The position numbers were made by a program, and so were the translations under genes. Under the pieces are notes generated by a model. It searched no databases. It was not told where the DNA came from and was given only the letters and a program-made list of their open reading frames with translations. A stretch of DNA of 49,446 nt, taken from the IMG/VR virus record IMGVR_UViG_3300044675_001660, positions 1 through 49,446 of that record; one strand, given 5' to 3'. Shown here in pieces: positions 1-13,200 of this stretch (its first letter is position 1; each line of letters starts with the position of its first letter). Source of the stretch: a virus.

Positions 1-684
1 GTGCTTGAGAGAATCATGCAAGGTATAGACGTTCCTAAGGACATCGTTACAGGTCTTGCAAACGTTAAGTACTCAAACGCTGTTCAGATTGACGAGTCAC
101 TTTACAAGGCACACATTGAGCCTTTGATGCTCTTGATTGCAGACGCTCTTACTGTTGTTTACCTACGTCCGTATCTACTTGCTAACGGTTTCCAACCTAG
201 CGAAGTTGACCGCATTGTTGTCTGGTTCGACCCAACTGCTGTTGCAACTCGCAACGACCGTGCACAGGATGCAGACTCGGGTTTCGAGAAGATGGCGATT
301 AGCCTTGAGACTTGGCGTAAGACTCACGGATTCTCTGAGGCAGAGGCCCCTTCTCCAACAGAGTTGGCTCTACGTCTGCTCGTTGAGAAGGGTGTAATCA
401 CGCCTGAACTTACTGAGGCAATGCTTAACGCAGTTGCTCCAGAAGTTATGGCTAAGGTTCGCCAACTTGCTCAAGAGAACTCTGCTGCACCTGTTCCTGA
501 AGGTGTAGAACAAATGCTTCAAGGTGGACCTCCACCTGCTGAGGGTGGAATGCCTCCAGCCGAAGAACCTGTTGCTCCAGCACCAGCAGAGCCTACCGCT
601 CCTGCCCCTGTTGAACAGCCAGCCCCTGCCCAACCTGCTGAACAGGCCCCACCTGCCTTAGCCGAACCTCAAATAAATATCTAG
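1..684 (+). CDS. Portal protein, C-terminal part (5' end outside window)
   Basis: The reading frame is open from the first base, so the GTG at position 1 is probably an internal codon and the gene begins upstream. The first ~90 residues (PKDIVTG, then IDESLYKAHIEPL, ALTVVYLRP and VVWFDPTAV) match the conserved C-terminal half of actinobacteriophage portal proteins, the dodecameric ring through which DNA is packaged and ejected. From about residue 165 the protein becomes a low-complexity Pro/Ala/Glu tail (PAPAEPTAPAPVEQPAPAQ type), probably disordered. Its stop (682-684) overlaps the ribosome binding site of the next gene, so the two are cotranscribed. Portal followed by head genes is the standard order. 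Family assignment comes from recalled motifs, not a database search. Confidence 0.8.
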   Translation: MLERIMQGIDVPKDIVTGLANVKYSNAVQIDESLYKAHIEPLMLLIADALTVVYLRPYLLANGFQPSEVDRIVVWFDPTAVATRNDRAQDADSGFEKMAISLETWRKTHGFSEAEAPSPTELALRLLVEKGVITPELTEAMLNAVAPEVMAKVRQLAQENSAAPVPEGVEQMLQGGPPPAEGGMPPAEEPVAPAPAEPTAPAPVEQPAPAQPAEQAPPALAEPQINI

Positions 685-692
685 GAGATAAA

Positions 693-1196
693 TTGCATAA
701 CTACGACATGTCAGATGGTGGAAAAACCAAAGACGCCTTAGGTGAAAAACTTATGTGTATCCTTTCGGATTACGTTATCTATAAGTTTCTTGCTCAGGGT
801 TACCACTGGAACGTTCGAGGTCCTGAGTTTTATCAGTTCCACAAGTTCTTTGGCAAAATTTACGAAGACGCTGAAAGTGCTATTGACCCAACCGCAGAAG
901 CACTACGTACTCTAGGTTATGACGCCCCCTTCTTGCTAGAAGACTTCTTAAGTCTTACTTGCATTGAAGCACGTCCAGTAGGTTATGACCCTATTGCTAT
1001 GTCTGCTTCTTTGTATGACGCTAATGGAAAAATTCTTAACTACTTGGTTGAAGCGTTTGACATTGCTAACTCATGCCACCAGCAGGGTATTGCAGACTTC
1101 CTAGCAGGAAGAATCAGTCAGCATCAGAAACTGAACTGGCAGATTGGCACAACCATTGGTGCAGATTCAATAGTCGTTTCACCGAACTTAATGTAA
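693..1196 (+). CDS. Dps/ferritin-like protein
   Basis: This 167-residue protein has the signature of Dps (DNA-binding protein from starved cells), a ferritin-fold shell that oxidises and stores iron and protects DNA. Visible ferroxidase residues are H38 (in YHWNVRG), H50, D65 and E69, with the spacing seen in bacterial Dps. The aspartate expected four residues after the second histidine is G54 here, so the iron site may be altered. The start is TTG at 693, chosen because GGAG at 684-687 lies five bases upstream; the in-frame ATG at 708 is too far from it. The gene sits between portal and a giant head-region gene, so the product may be packaged or protect phage DNA. That role is inference. Confidence 0.85.
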   Translation: MHNYDMSDGGKTKDALGEKLMCILSDYVIYKFLAQGYHWNVRGPEFYQFHKFFGKIYEDAESAIDPTAEALRTLGYDAPFLLEDFLSLTCIEARPVGYDPIAMSASLYDANGKILNYLVEAFDIANSCHQQGIADFLAGRISQHQKLNWQIGTTIGADSIVVSPNLM

Positions 1197-1205
1197 GGAA
1201 GTAAG

Positions 1206-4200
1206 TTGTCAGACCTAGATAACGAACAGAACCCGATTAACTGGTTAATCGGGCAACCTGTTGATGCCACCGAGATTGGTGGTGAAACATACACACCAAA
1301 GCAGACTCTTTCTGAGATGATTACAACCATGCTGGCTTCAGCCAACAAGGATGTACCAGAAGCACGTCAGGTACTAAAGAGAACTGCAATGGACGTAGTT
1401 GAGCGTTCACTTTACAAGACCATTGGAGTGTCTGACGTTCACCAACGTGTATTCGCTGCTGAAAGAGAACTTGCCGATTACTTAAACATGGCAATCAACG
1501 GACACCAGCCAGTAGTTGCTGGTGGCCACACCGACCTACTACCAATTGGACACCCACTTTCCACAAACCCTTCTGAGGTATCTCTCAGAACTAGGGCTTT
1601 GTCGGAGAGCGAATGGGTATCTGCTGACCCAAGAATAAGCGAAGAGTTTAGACCTCTCGTTGCGTCAATCTACCTAACCTCGCCAGGTAGCGTTGAACAC
1701 AACTTTTTGGTCGCTCGCTTAGAGTCAGCCGATATCAAGGATGTCCCTAAAGATGTGGTGCTAGCAGTAACTGCTGCTGGTAACCCATTTGGTGGGGGGA
1801 ACTCTTTTTTAGAACGCTCGGCGAGGGCTAAACTCCAACGACGTGACCGTTTAGGTCGCTTTGCCTTTATGGGCGGAGGTGCTAGAGCCTTCGTTAGACT
1901 TGCTAATGGATTTATTCAATCCGTTGTTGGACGCTTCGTAGGCGTTGGCACCGATAGCGACACTTTCGACGTCGAATTTATTGATGACCCAGTATTAGGT
2001 ACTGGCATCTATCGCATGAAGACGCAGAACGTTGCTGGCGTTAGAGCCTTCATTCGCAACTTGCGTGGACTGCTGAAAAACGTAAGACCTAAGTCTGCTA
2101 CATACGCTAGTGGCTATGCTGTAGACGCTAAAGACTTAAAAAAAGTAGACGCACCTAACGGCTGGGAAGTAGATGCTACTCCTCTAAACCCAGACGAGAA
2201 GCACACTAAAAAATTCAACGCTGCTGATGGTTATGGCGTACGTCAATACAACAATGTAAATGACATTCCTTCTTATGAAGAAACTAGCAAGAACAAAGAC
2301 GTTGAAGTTAAAGGCTTGGGTAAGAAAGGTGCAATCGACCCTAAGTACCCTGTTTACGAACTTTACACTGACCCTCTAAATTCTCAAGACAAAGACAAAT
2401 TTGATAGCGACGAACCTACACTAATTGGTTACTACCAGAGTTGGGGTGACCTACAAAGTTCTACCCAAAGATTTGATAAGAAGGCTTACCAAAAAGTAGA
2501 TTCACGTGAAGAGCGTGAGATGTGGGGCGATGCTCCAGATGGTGACCACCCTCAAGGAGTTTTTGAGCAAGTAAACCCTTCAGACGACAAAACTCCTTTT
2601 TCTACTTACAGAAGTAGAAACAATGCCAATGGCAATGGTGGCTATACCGTTAGAAGATTCCAACCAGAAAAGCACGGCGACGCTAAAGCCGATATGGATA
2701 GAGAAGTTGCCGACGGTGCAGAAGTTAGAGGATTTAAGAGTGGCTCTTCGGAAATGGAGCCTGACCAGCCCATATTCGAGGTTACTCGCCAGCCAGCACC
2801 GTGGGAGCGTAACACTGAGCCAGATGTCATTGGATACGCTCAGGACTGGGAAGACGTTCAGGCTATGGCCGAGGCTAGCGAGTTGGCTATGCCTAGAGGA
2901 GAAAATCCTAGACGTAAGGCTATTAAAAAGTTTAAGCAAGAAACTGGCTTAGATTACGTTGACGAGAAAGATGTTGTTCTACCTTCTGACTTTGAAGAAT
3001 ACGAGAACGGCAGACTTTATTACATTCCTAAAGATGTCAACGCTGACAGAGCAAGAATCACTAGAGACTACCGAGGTCAGTATGTTGCAGAGTTCTATGA
3101 CAATGCTGAAGACCAAAAAAATCTTAAACCTTCTAGAACTATCACATCTAGAACTAAAGAAGAAGCACTACTAGATGCAGCAGAACATTTAACTGAAGAA
3201 AAAAGCATTAAGTCTGCTCCAACTCCTGAAGAAAAAGAACGTTCAGAAGCAGAGATTCTTGCTCAGCCAAAACCTACTAGACCAGAAGTTAAAAAGCCTT
3301 CAGAAGAAATTTTCCCTATCCCTGACGTTTCTAATGTCATTGGTGCAGATGGTAAACCAGTAGACCCAGCGTTACTTGAGTGGTACGCAGATGCAGACGG
3401 TATTCGTATTCCTGATGCTAATTTAAAAGACTCTGATAAGACTCCAGAAAACAGACGTATTAGAGATTTAGATAACAACAGAGTTCTAGACGGCAACGGT
3501 AGAGAAGTAGAGTTTGACCCTAAGTATTCTCCTGACGCTGACCCTAGACCTGATGTCCACCCAGACCACGAGGATGGTTTCTGGGACGCTAACGAAGTAA
3601 ATGACAGTGAAGTACAAAGAGATATCACTGACCCTCAGTTGGCTTACGAGGCTCTTTTTGATGGTGGTTTTATTGAGGTTGACCAACGAGTTGCAATAGA
3701 TGCTGTAACTATTGCGATGGAAGATAGAAAGTTTATCGGGCCTGACGACAATGCAATTGGTCGTTCACGTCTTGCTCGTGCTTTGAGCAGTGCTCTGCAA
3801 GGTCTACCTACTTCTCAGGCTAACCGACTAAGACGTGCAATAAATCCAGCGGCTCTAAGCAGAGAACGTGCTCAAGAGTTGCTTGACTTCATCAACAGTA
3901 AGAGTGGAGACCCTCTAACTACAGACGAAATGAAAATGCTCCACCGCAAGTACCGCAACATGGGTGTAGACCTTACAAACATGAAGATGGAAGGTACCAG
4001 CAACTACCTAAACAACAACCTAGGTGCTGAGCGTGGAAAGATGCCTCAACTTTCCACACCAGAAGACCAAGCGGACTTCGAGGCTGCTCTTGGACGTCTT
4101 GGAATTAAGTTTGAAGCCAAAACTATGACTCCAGACCAGTTGACTCCAGTTCAAGCCGAAATGGATATGGGTAACGTTGGTCTAATTAAAACTTCTTGGC

Positions 4201-7200
4201 TAGACCCTGAACTTCGTAAGAAGTTTGGTATGGATGACCAAGTTCTTTACGTTACTCGTGACGGTTATGTTATTGACGGCCACCACCGTTGGGCATCTGC
4301 TCTTCTTGCTCAAATAGATAGTGGCAAGCCTATTGAACTTAAGTGTGTTGTTGTTGACCTAGACCACGAAGACGCTCTTCGTATCTGTAACGAATACAAC
4401 GACCACATTGGTGTAACTCGCCAAACTCTAGGTGCTACTTCTGCTGACGCTAAAGCAACTCCTAAGCGTGAAGTTGATGGCGAAGTTGGTAGAAAAGGCA
4501 ATCCTCCGAAAGACTCTACTCCTCCAGTATCCACGCCTTTAGCCGAACCGCCAGACGAATTACCCGATAGGCAACCAGTAGCGAGACTCCCTGAAGGTGC
4601 ACCTGCACCTCAGTCTCCGCCACCTCTACCTAATTTTACTGAGACCTTACCAGAACCTAAAAAAGCAACAAAAAGAATTCCTACTCCTGTATCTGCAAAG
4701 GCTTTTGTAGATAGGCAGGGTACAGACATTAGAAAGTTTAAAGAGTACGGTACTGGTTTTGTGTTGACCACTCCAGACCCAGTCGGGGGCACTGGAATTG
4801 TACCCACTCCAGAAAAATTAGAAGAGTTCGAGAATTGGCTAGATACTCATAAAGATGCAGACAACGAAGTAAAGAAGCGTATATCTTCTGCAATGGTTGA
4901 AAAGTATGGGCCAAACTGGGCAGAAAAGTTTATTGAAGTAAGTTCTGCTGTAAACAGGAAAAATGAGATTTACGGTGAACTCAGAGCACACATGCGTGAC
5001 CTGTGGGAAAAAAATCTTGGCGGTGCTGGCGAAATAAAAATGAAAATTGCTAGCGACATTCGCAGAGCAGTTCAAAGCGGTGAAATAAAATTCCCTGATA
5101 ATGATGCCGCCATGAGGGAGTTCCGCATACAGCAACTCATTGATGAAACCCTTAGATTAGAGTACGCCAAGTGGGACACGCTGGCTAATGCTGTTGCTGT
5201 CATTAGAGAGAAGTATCCTGATAGCGAATACGCTCGGTTAATAAACGAGGGCTATGAAGTAAAAGCACGTATTGATTTACTGTCAGCAGAAGAGTCTGAG
5301 ATGAATGCAGACTTATCTAAGTTTGCTCAAAGGGAATACAGAAAATATCTTGAAGAGTCTGGCGTTGAAATGTACAGCGGAGATGGCTCAGAAATATTTG
5401 AAGTTTCTGGCACGCTACGTCACTTAGTGCAAAAAGGTTTTCTTGGTAGAGAAAAAGAAGAAACTAAAAATCAAGAAGAAGATGAAGAAACTCTAAGACA
5501 AGTTGAAGTAGCATTTCGCTCTGCTTTAAGTCGCTACCCAAAGTGGATGGTTGACAGGCTTGAAAAAATTATTGCAAAAACTCCTAGCGGTAAACTTCAA
5601 GTTTCTATAAATTACACTGAAGACCCTAATTTTACAAAAAGAGGTTTCTTTCAAATTATTGATGGAAATCTTTATATTCAAATTAGCAAAAATAACAATC
5701 CAACTCACGGGTTACTTGATTTTGAAGAGACCGCTGCTCACGAAATAGGGCACGCTTTGGAGGCAGCGATTCCAGAAATTCGTGCTCTTGAGTGGTCTCT
5801 ACTTACCAGCAGGACTAGAAGATTCGCTGGAGGCGAGGCTAGACCTATTGGCAAACTAGAAAGTGTGGTTCCGGGCCAGCCTAATAGCGACGAACTTGGA
5901 ATTCTAGACGATTTTAGAAACACATACGCTAGCAGGATATACGGACCACTTAACCCTAACTCTTACTACGAAGTCTTTACTATGACACAAGAGCGTATGC
6001 AGGGTGGAGGAACTCACAGAGTAACTAACAAAAAAATCCTAGAAGACGTAAAAAGCGGAAAAATCACCGCAGAACAAGCAATCTTAGGTGACACCGACAC
6101 AACAATGGCTTTGGGAATCATGCTTGACGGCGGAGATTCTGAACTAACTCTTGCTGATGAGCAGGTTAGAAAAGGTGCTGTTCTAGAGGTAGACGGCTGG
6201 TCAAAAAAGGGTAGCCCTGAATTAGTTGATACTGGTTTTGTAGACGAGACACAGAATCTTTCTGACCAAGCGTCTACTAAGAGAAGTAAAAAATCTGAAG
6301 AAATTATTAGTCGTATTGCTGACGTTGGCGATAAGAGAGCAATTGTAAATGAAGATTACGGAGGCTACGTAGATGTTTACCAGAAAGGCCGTTACGACGC
6401 CCCTGACGGTAAAACTTACACAATGTATTTCCGAGAGACTCAGTTTCCTAACGATGATGGAACATTCACGATTAGTGGTGGAGTGGATATCACTGACGGA
6501 ACTGATGATGTGGGAGAGATTTCATACAGTGAAGTTAGAAAAGTGCTTGACTACAAAGGTAACGTCATTTGGGATGAAACTGCATTACCTTTGTGGTATT
6601 CGAAAGACCTTTACGATGTAACTAAGCCTTTCTCTACTATCAAATACGTCGAGGTTGCATCAGAAGCAAGAAGAAAAGGTATCGCTACAGCACTTCTTGA
6701 GTTTGCTCGCAGACACTCTGCCACTCCTATTCACCACTCTCAAGAACTACTAGATGACGGAAGAAACTTTGCCAAGGCAGTTCAAAGTAGCGATGTATTG
6801 ATTGAAGACCTGCCTGTTTTAGAGGGTGACACTTCTGTATCTTCTCCAGATTTGTACGGTGCTCAGTCTGAAAAGGCTAAGCAGATTGAAAGTCGCATAG
6901 TTCCTAGTGATAAAGAACCTGTTGTTAAAAAAACCAAACTTCCAAGTTTTATAAATAACGTCGACCACACAATGGTGATGACTACTACCGATTCTGTCTA
7001 CACAACAGAAAGTGGAGAAAAATTTATAATTCGCCGTGAAGTCGAAGAAGTCGTAAATGACTCTACTGGCGAGGTCACTCAACTTAGAGGCACTGTTTTT
7101 GCCTTCCCAGAGGGTCAGAATATTCCTGACGATATTGATGAAGACAGCGGTTTTGTTTCTCAGATAGATTACGTCGGCGGTAAGAAAGACATATCTACTG

Positions 7201-10200
7201 TTGCAGATGAGTACCGCTCCACCGTTGATGACAGCAAGCCTTTTGCAACTATATATGGAATCGCTACTGACCCAGAGCACCAAAGAAAAGGTTTAGCGAC
7301 CGCACTGCTGTCGGTTGCTAGAAAAGATTCTGCTATGCCTGTCTATCACAGTTCTTTACGAACTATGGATGGGTATCGTTTCTCTCAGGCTATACAAAAT
7401 AGTACTGATGTTCTTGAAGAACTTCCTGATTTAAAAGAGACCCCTGAGACTAAAAAAGTTGCAAGCAGAGTCAAGATTAAAGATGATTTAGAGAAGACAG
7501 AACTAGATAGATTAAATGGTGAAAAAGAGTTTGGCGTAACTAGAACTGCTGAGTACACCGATGAAGATGGAGTTGTCTACAATCTAGTATTCACTTTAGG
7601 TGGAATCGTCGATGAAAACGGAGAAACTGTTGGCTACTACAGGAGAGGCTCTGTACGTGCTTACACTAAAGATAAAAATAGTGAATACATGGATACTGCT
7701 GGTGTTCTTGATTGGGAATTTACTGACAACCTTGGCATGGTTGCACCAGAAGCACAGCCTGATGTTGATTTAACTAAACCTTTTAATTTTATTAGAAGTG
7801 TAGTGGTCTACCCGTCTTACACAAGAAAGGGTCTTGCCACCGCTATGTTGCAGTTTGCAAGAAGCCAAGACGAGCAACCTATTTATCACAGTAGTGTTCG
7901 AACTGCTGAGGGCTATAAATGGTCGACTCAAGTCAAGTCTCCAGACGCTTCTACTGAAGAATTACCTGACAATTTCAGTTCTGGAGACCCTAAGAATTTA
8001 ACTAAAACAGATATCAACTATTTAATTGAATCTTCTCCTGTAACAAAAAACACTGCGACCTTCCAGCAAGGCAAAAAAGGTATTGGAAGTCTGTCTAGAA
8101 ATGGCTACAAAGAAAATTCTCTAGAAGGTTACAAGCCAAACTTTGACGCAGATGGCGACGCTATACATGAAAAAATTTACACTAGAGCGATTGAGTCTGG
8201 TCTATCAGACAAAGACGCTGAAGAACTTGCTACCAAGCAGACTACTGAAATTAGAAACTTTATTCAGCGTAAAAACGACAAATCTAGAATGGCTTACTTA
8301 GTAGAAAAAGCGATTACACCACCAGAAGGTGCTTCAGAGAAGGTAGTGAAAGAGCGTACTCGTTGGGCTAAGATTTGGGATAAAAACACTACTACTGTAA
8401 AAGAAAGAGTCTCTAAAGCACTTGCTACTGGAAGAGTGGTAGAGCCAGTAAGTAAAGAATCTTTTATGGACATAGTAGAGAACAACGGCAAGTTTAATGG
8501 AGTTGGTTTTATTGCCGATGACTTCTCTACTGGTAAATCTGAATCTGAATCTGTTGACAGTATCGGTCAAAAGATGAAAAGCATTCTCAGCATTAAAAAT
8601 AAAAAACACGCTTCAAAAATTAAAGTTGTATTCAAAAACTCTGTTAGAAAAAACACCAAATACACTGTCGGAGATTCCCTAAATTCTGCTTCTATACCTA
8701 GTCCTCTAGATTCTAGAGACGAAGACTCTATGGTTTTGTCTGGCCTTATGGGTAATGCAAATGGTGCTTTTATCTCTATGTCTGGTATGGGTGCTCCTAA
8801 AAATGATGACGCTCAGATTCAAACTTCTACAACTGGTGATTTAGGTCTACCTGACGTCGAGGCAGTGTACGTTTCTGGAGAAGAAGACGCTAGAGAAATT
8901 AGACAGGCTCTAGATGAAAACTTCCCTGACATTGACGTAGTTGATTTGGATGGCAGTGAGTCAGACAGAAAAGACGTCGGTCTTAATTTCTTAAGAAAAA
9001 ACGATGGCCAAATACAGAACAGTCTTGACGAAATTCAAGAAGAGTTGCCGACACCTGACCCAGATTCGCCAGAACGTCAAATGTCTGAAAAGGCAAAGGC
9101 TGTCCGTAAAAACCTAAGTGTAGATACAGTCCCAGAAGTTGTTGCTACTGAAAAAATGTCTTTTGGTGACACAAGGGAGTATCTAGAGGGACGTGGAAGT
9201 TACCTAACTCCTAATGGAGACATGATTGATTTAGTTTTTGAAGAAAAAAGAAATTACAATAGAGAAGGTCAGAAAGAAACTGACACTGTAACTATTACCG
9301 CATTTGACGACAACTACAATTTAGTTGGTTTGCTGGAAGTCAACATGGTTGAGTTTGACACAGACGATAGCGGAATTGAACGTTATTCTCTAAAAGGTAT
9401 TGACGAGGTGGCACATCCAGAAATTTTAGGTAAACAGGACAGTGCCACTCCACTTGCTGAAATCTCTTGGATTAAAGTTGAAGACGACTACCAACGTCAA
9501 GGTATTGGAACTGCATTACTAGAGTTTGCTAGAGATACTTTCCCTATGCCTATCTACCACAGCAATAACTTAAGCCCAGACGGTAGAAAGTACTCTAAAG
9601 CAGTACAGACTTCCGAAAACGTCGAAGAAGACCTTCCTAGTGTAGAAGAGACCACTCCTAGAAAACCTATTCCTCCGCTGGTAGAAGACGAAGCACCTGA
9701 ACCAGAGGCTACTGCTGAAGCGTCCGATAAAGCCAGAATAGTTCGTGAAAGAGCATTAGAGATTGAACCTAAAATCACGGAAGACGTGGCTAAGGTTGCT
9801 AAAGTTTCTGGCGGAGTTCTGAAGAGCCTAGAGAACAGAATTAAGACCACGGGGTCTCTCGCTCGCAAAATTGATAAAGATGCAGTAGAACTTTTTAATG
9901 GCGACCGTGCAGATGCTGCTCTTAGAATCAGCGACGCCGTTCGTTACACTATGGTAACCAGCACCGCTGACTACGTTGCTGCTATTAAACAGGTTAAAGC
10001 AGAATTTTTAGATTTAGGCTATGAAGTACAAAATGAAAAAAACTTCTGGAAGAGCAGTGAATACAAAGGATTTACTTTTAAGTTAGTTTCTCCAGAAGGA
10101 TACGCAGTGGAGTTCCAAATCCACACTGACGAATCTTATGAAATTAAAGACGACTTACACAAGTTGTACAAAGAACTTAGAAAAATTCCAGTAGGCACAA

Positions 10201-13200
10201 ATGTACCTAAGAGAAGGCAACTAAGTTTTGAGTTGGAAAAATTGGCAGACCTTATTCCTGTTCCAGAGGACGAAGAACTATTTCAAGTAGGAAAACTTGT
10301 TCAATACAATCCAGATAAAAAATTAACCAGACTTGGCGATGAATTTGAAGAGTTTGAAAAGCCTGAGCCTCAGAAACCTCAAGCACCACAAACGTCAGAA
10401 ACTTTAACCGAGGAAGATTTACCAGAAACTACCCCATCTACCCCTTTAGTGCAAAAAATTAAAGAGCGTCTAAGAAAACCTTTATCTAAAAATGCTGAAG
10501 AAGATAGACAATTGCTAGAAAAAATGATGGATAACCAGTATGGTGAAAATGCTCCAGAAGAAAAAAAGATTTTAGACGAAAAACTTAATCAACATATAGA
10601 AGATGCCGAACTATCTGTTCGAGTATTTCCAGAGGCATTTGAAAAAATTCTAGAAAGTGGCAAGTTAGAAAATATTTTTGCTCGCTCTAAAAGCGAAATA
10701 GAGGATAAAAAAACCGTGTCATGGGCTAGAGACGAAGCATATATGGGAAGTAGGAGGGCTTGGGAAGAGGCTAACCTTGGAATTTCTGACAATGCTAGTG
10801 CAGACGACAGGCCTATATATCTATCTGCTCACACTCCGAATGAGAGTACCTACGAGGAAGCAAAGAGATACGGAAGTGTGAAAATTATCTTTAAGCCAGA
10901 ATTAAAGAAGCGTTCCACTTTTACAACTGCCGATAGCCTAAATAAATTTAAAATACCGTTTAGATACGGAGAGGCTAACGTAGACAAAATAGACGTTAAT
11001 GAGGCAATTTCTGACGCTAGAAAAATAGGGGTCAAAGTGTCTGACCCGAATTTTAAGCCTTTCTCTACCGAAATTTGGGGGGAAGATGTTTTCAACGATG
11101 ACCCTAAATTTATAGAGGCTCAGGTCATGGGTGGAATCTCTAGAAAAGATATGACTGGCACTCTTGTAGTAGATTTTAGGGAAGAAAACTCTCCTTCAAT
11201 TGAGCAACTACAAAAATGGCAAGATGCTGGATTTGAAATAGTCCTTAAAGATAAAACAGGGGAAACATCTCTACAGTCTTATTTGGAAAACGAGGAAAAG
11301 GCTCAAGCAAAGATTAAAAAAGACCAAGAAGAAAATGCAGACAAGTGGGAAAAGTATCGTAAGGCTGATTTGGCTCAGTTGGAGGCTGACATAAAGAGGC
11401 TTAACTTAACCCCACTAACTGAAAGTGAAAGAGCCGACATACTTTCTGGAAAACTTACTGGCATGACGAATATATTGCAGGAAAAAATTGCAAAGAAGAG
11501 AAGCGAGGACAGCCTCAATGAGTCAGGCTCTAAGCCTATTCAATCACCTACTACTACTACTGAAGAAGATTTGCCTGATAGCAAAGATACATTTGACGTC
11601 GATTTGTGGGGAGACCCTATTCTTGCACCAGTCGAGGGTTCTTTCTACGACGATGATGGCAATTATAAATACGGCCCTAGAGGTAAAAAATCTAAAGAAA
11701 TTTTTAAAAGAATTTTCCCAACTGGCCAAGATATGGACCGAGACGGAGATATGGTCTATACCGCCGACTTTATCGATGAAGAAGGAAATAAATTCAATCT
11801 GATAAACAGGATAGACAGTTACGCTAGCAAGGGAGTAGTTCAGATATATAGCACTGGTGCCTACCCACAAAGGGTCGGAGAAATTATATATTCTGAAGTA
11901 CCTATAAGTAACGACGAAGATGGCTTACTTACTTGGGACAGGAATCAACTTCCGCCTTGGTACCCAGAAGAAAATTACGACATATATAACCCATTTGCAA
12001 CAATCGATATAGCAAGAGTAAGCACTGGTCAGCAAAGACGTGGACTGGCAACAGCCATGCTTGAGTTTGCTAGGTCTACAAACAGTATGCCAATTCACCA
12101 CTCTTACAACTTAAGCGAAATGGGCCAGCAATTTGCTCAAGCGATTCAAAATGCACCTACTTTAGAAATCGAGAATGAAGACCTTCCTAAACTAGACGAG
12201 GTTAAGTCTGTTGCCGAAAGAATCGATTACGGACCTCAGAATCAAGGTGACAGTTTGTTCCAGCAGACCGCTACTTACAAAGCCGAGGACGGCACTGAAT
12301 ACAAGATGGATATGACAGTTTACGTCAACCCAGAGAGTCCTTTTAAAAACAAAACTGCAAATATAGAAATATTACATGAAGGAAAATTTGTTGGACGTTT
12401 GTCTTGGCAAACTGCTTTCAGTTATTTTGAAGATGATGGTGAGCAGGTCTGGCTACCACGCTCAGAGATGAACAGAGTTGCACCTGAATCCATAGACTCT
12501 GTAGACACTTCTAAACCTTTCTCAATTATTGATTCCTTGGCTGTAAGTGAAGACAGTAGGCGTAAAGGTATTGCTACTGCAATGCTTACTTTTGCTAGAG
12601 AAAGTTCAGACGAGCCGATTTACCACAGCCAAGACAGAACCGATGACGGTAAGGCATTCTCTAGAGCCGTACAAAGCCCTGTACTGCTAGAAGACATGGA
12701 TGAATTGCCAGTTAGAGATGAAGTTCCTTTTAGAGACACTCGTCTCAATAGGAGACCTGATAGACGAGCAGTTAGACGATTAGCCAGAAAAGGTCTTAAC
12801 TCTAAGGAAAGAGCAGAGAGTAAGAAGCGAAACAGATTGACAGAGTCCCCTAGCACTATAGGAGACGAGGCAAAGTTAACTCCTACCAGAATTATGGTTG
12901 ACTACGCTGAAGCACTTAGAACAGCAAATCTTGAAAGACTAAATTTCTCTCAAAGAGTTACTGAAGCAATGGATTCTCTAGAAGCGGATGGAATAACTAA
13001 GAAAGACATTGCAGACAGCATACATAACCCTCAGAATCTCGTTCCTTGGGAGGGAAAAATTGATATCTCTAAAGTATTAGTCTTAGATTCTGTTACAGGT
13101 AGAGCCTTGAGCATGTATGAATACTCAAATATGCGTGAAGTTAATGAGCAGGAAGATATTCTTAAGAATAAGCGTGGTAAGAGTAGAGAAGTAACTTTTG

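Noticed and set aside
1206-2100. MuF-type minor head domain at the start of the first giant protein
   Set aside because: The gene is in the expected position, but I could not recognise the MuF fold motifs in the N-terminal residues.
6819-7283. Antisense open frame of 154 codons
   Set aside because: It lies wholly inside the giant gene, opposite a GNAT module; no binding site or recognisable protein, and codon use is that of a shadow frame. Other minus-strand frames (for example 2580-2939, 3263-3628, 46260-46598) were dropped for the same reason.
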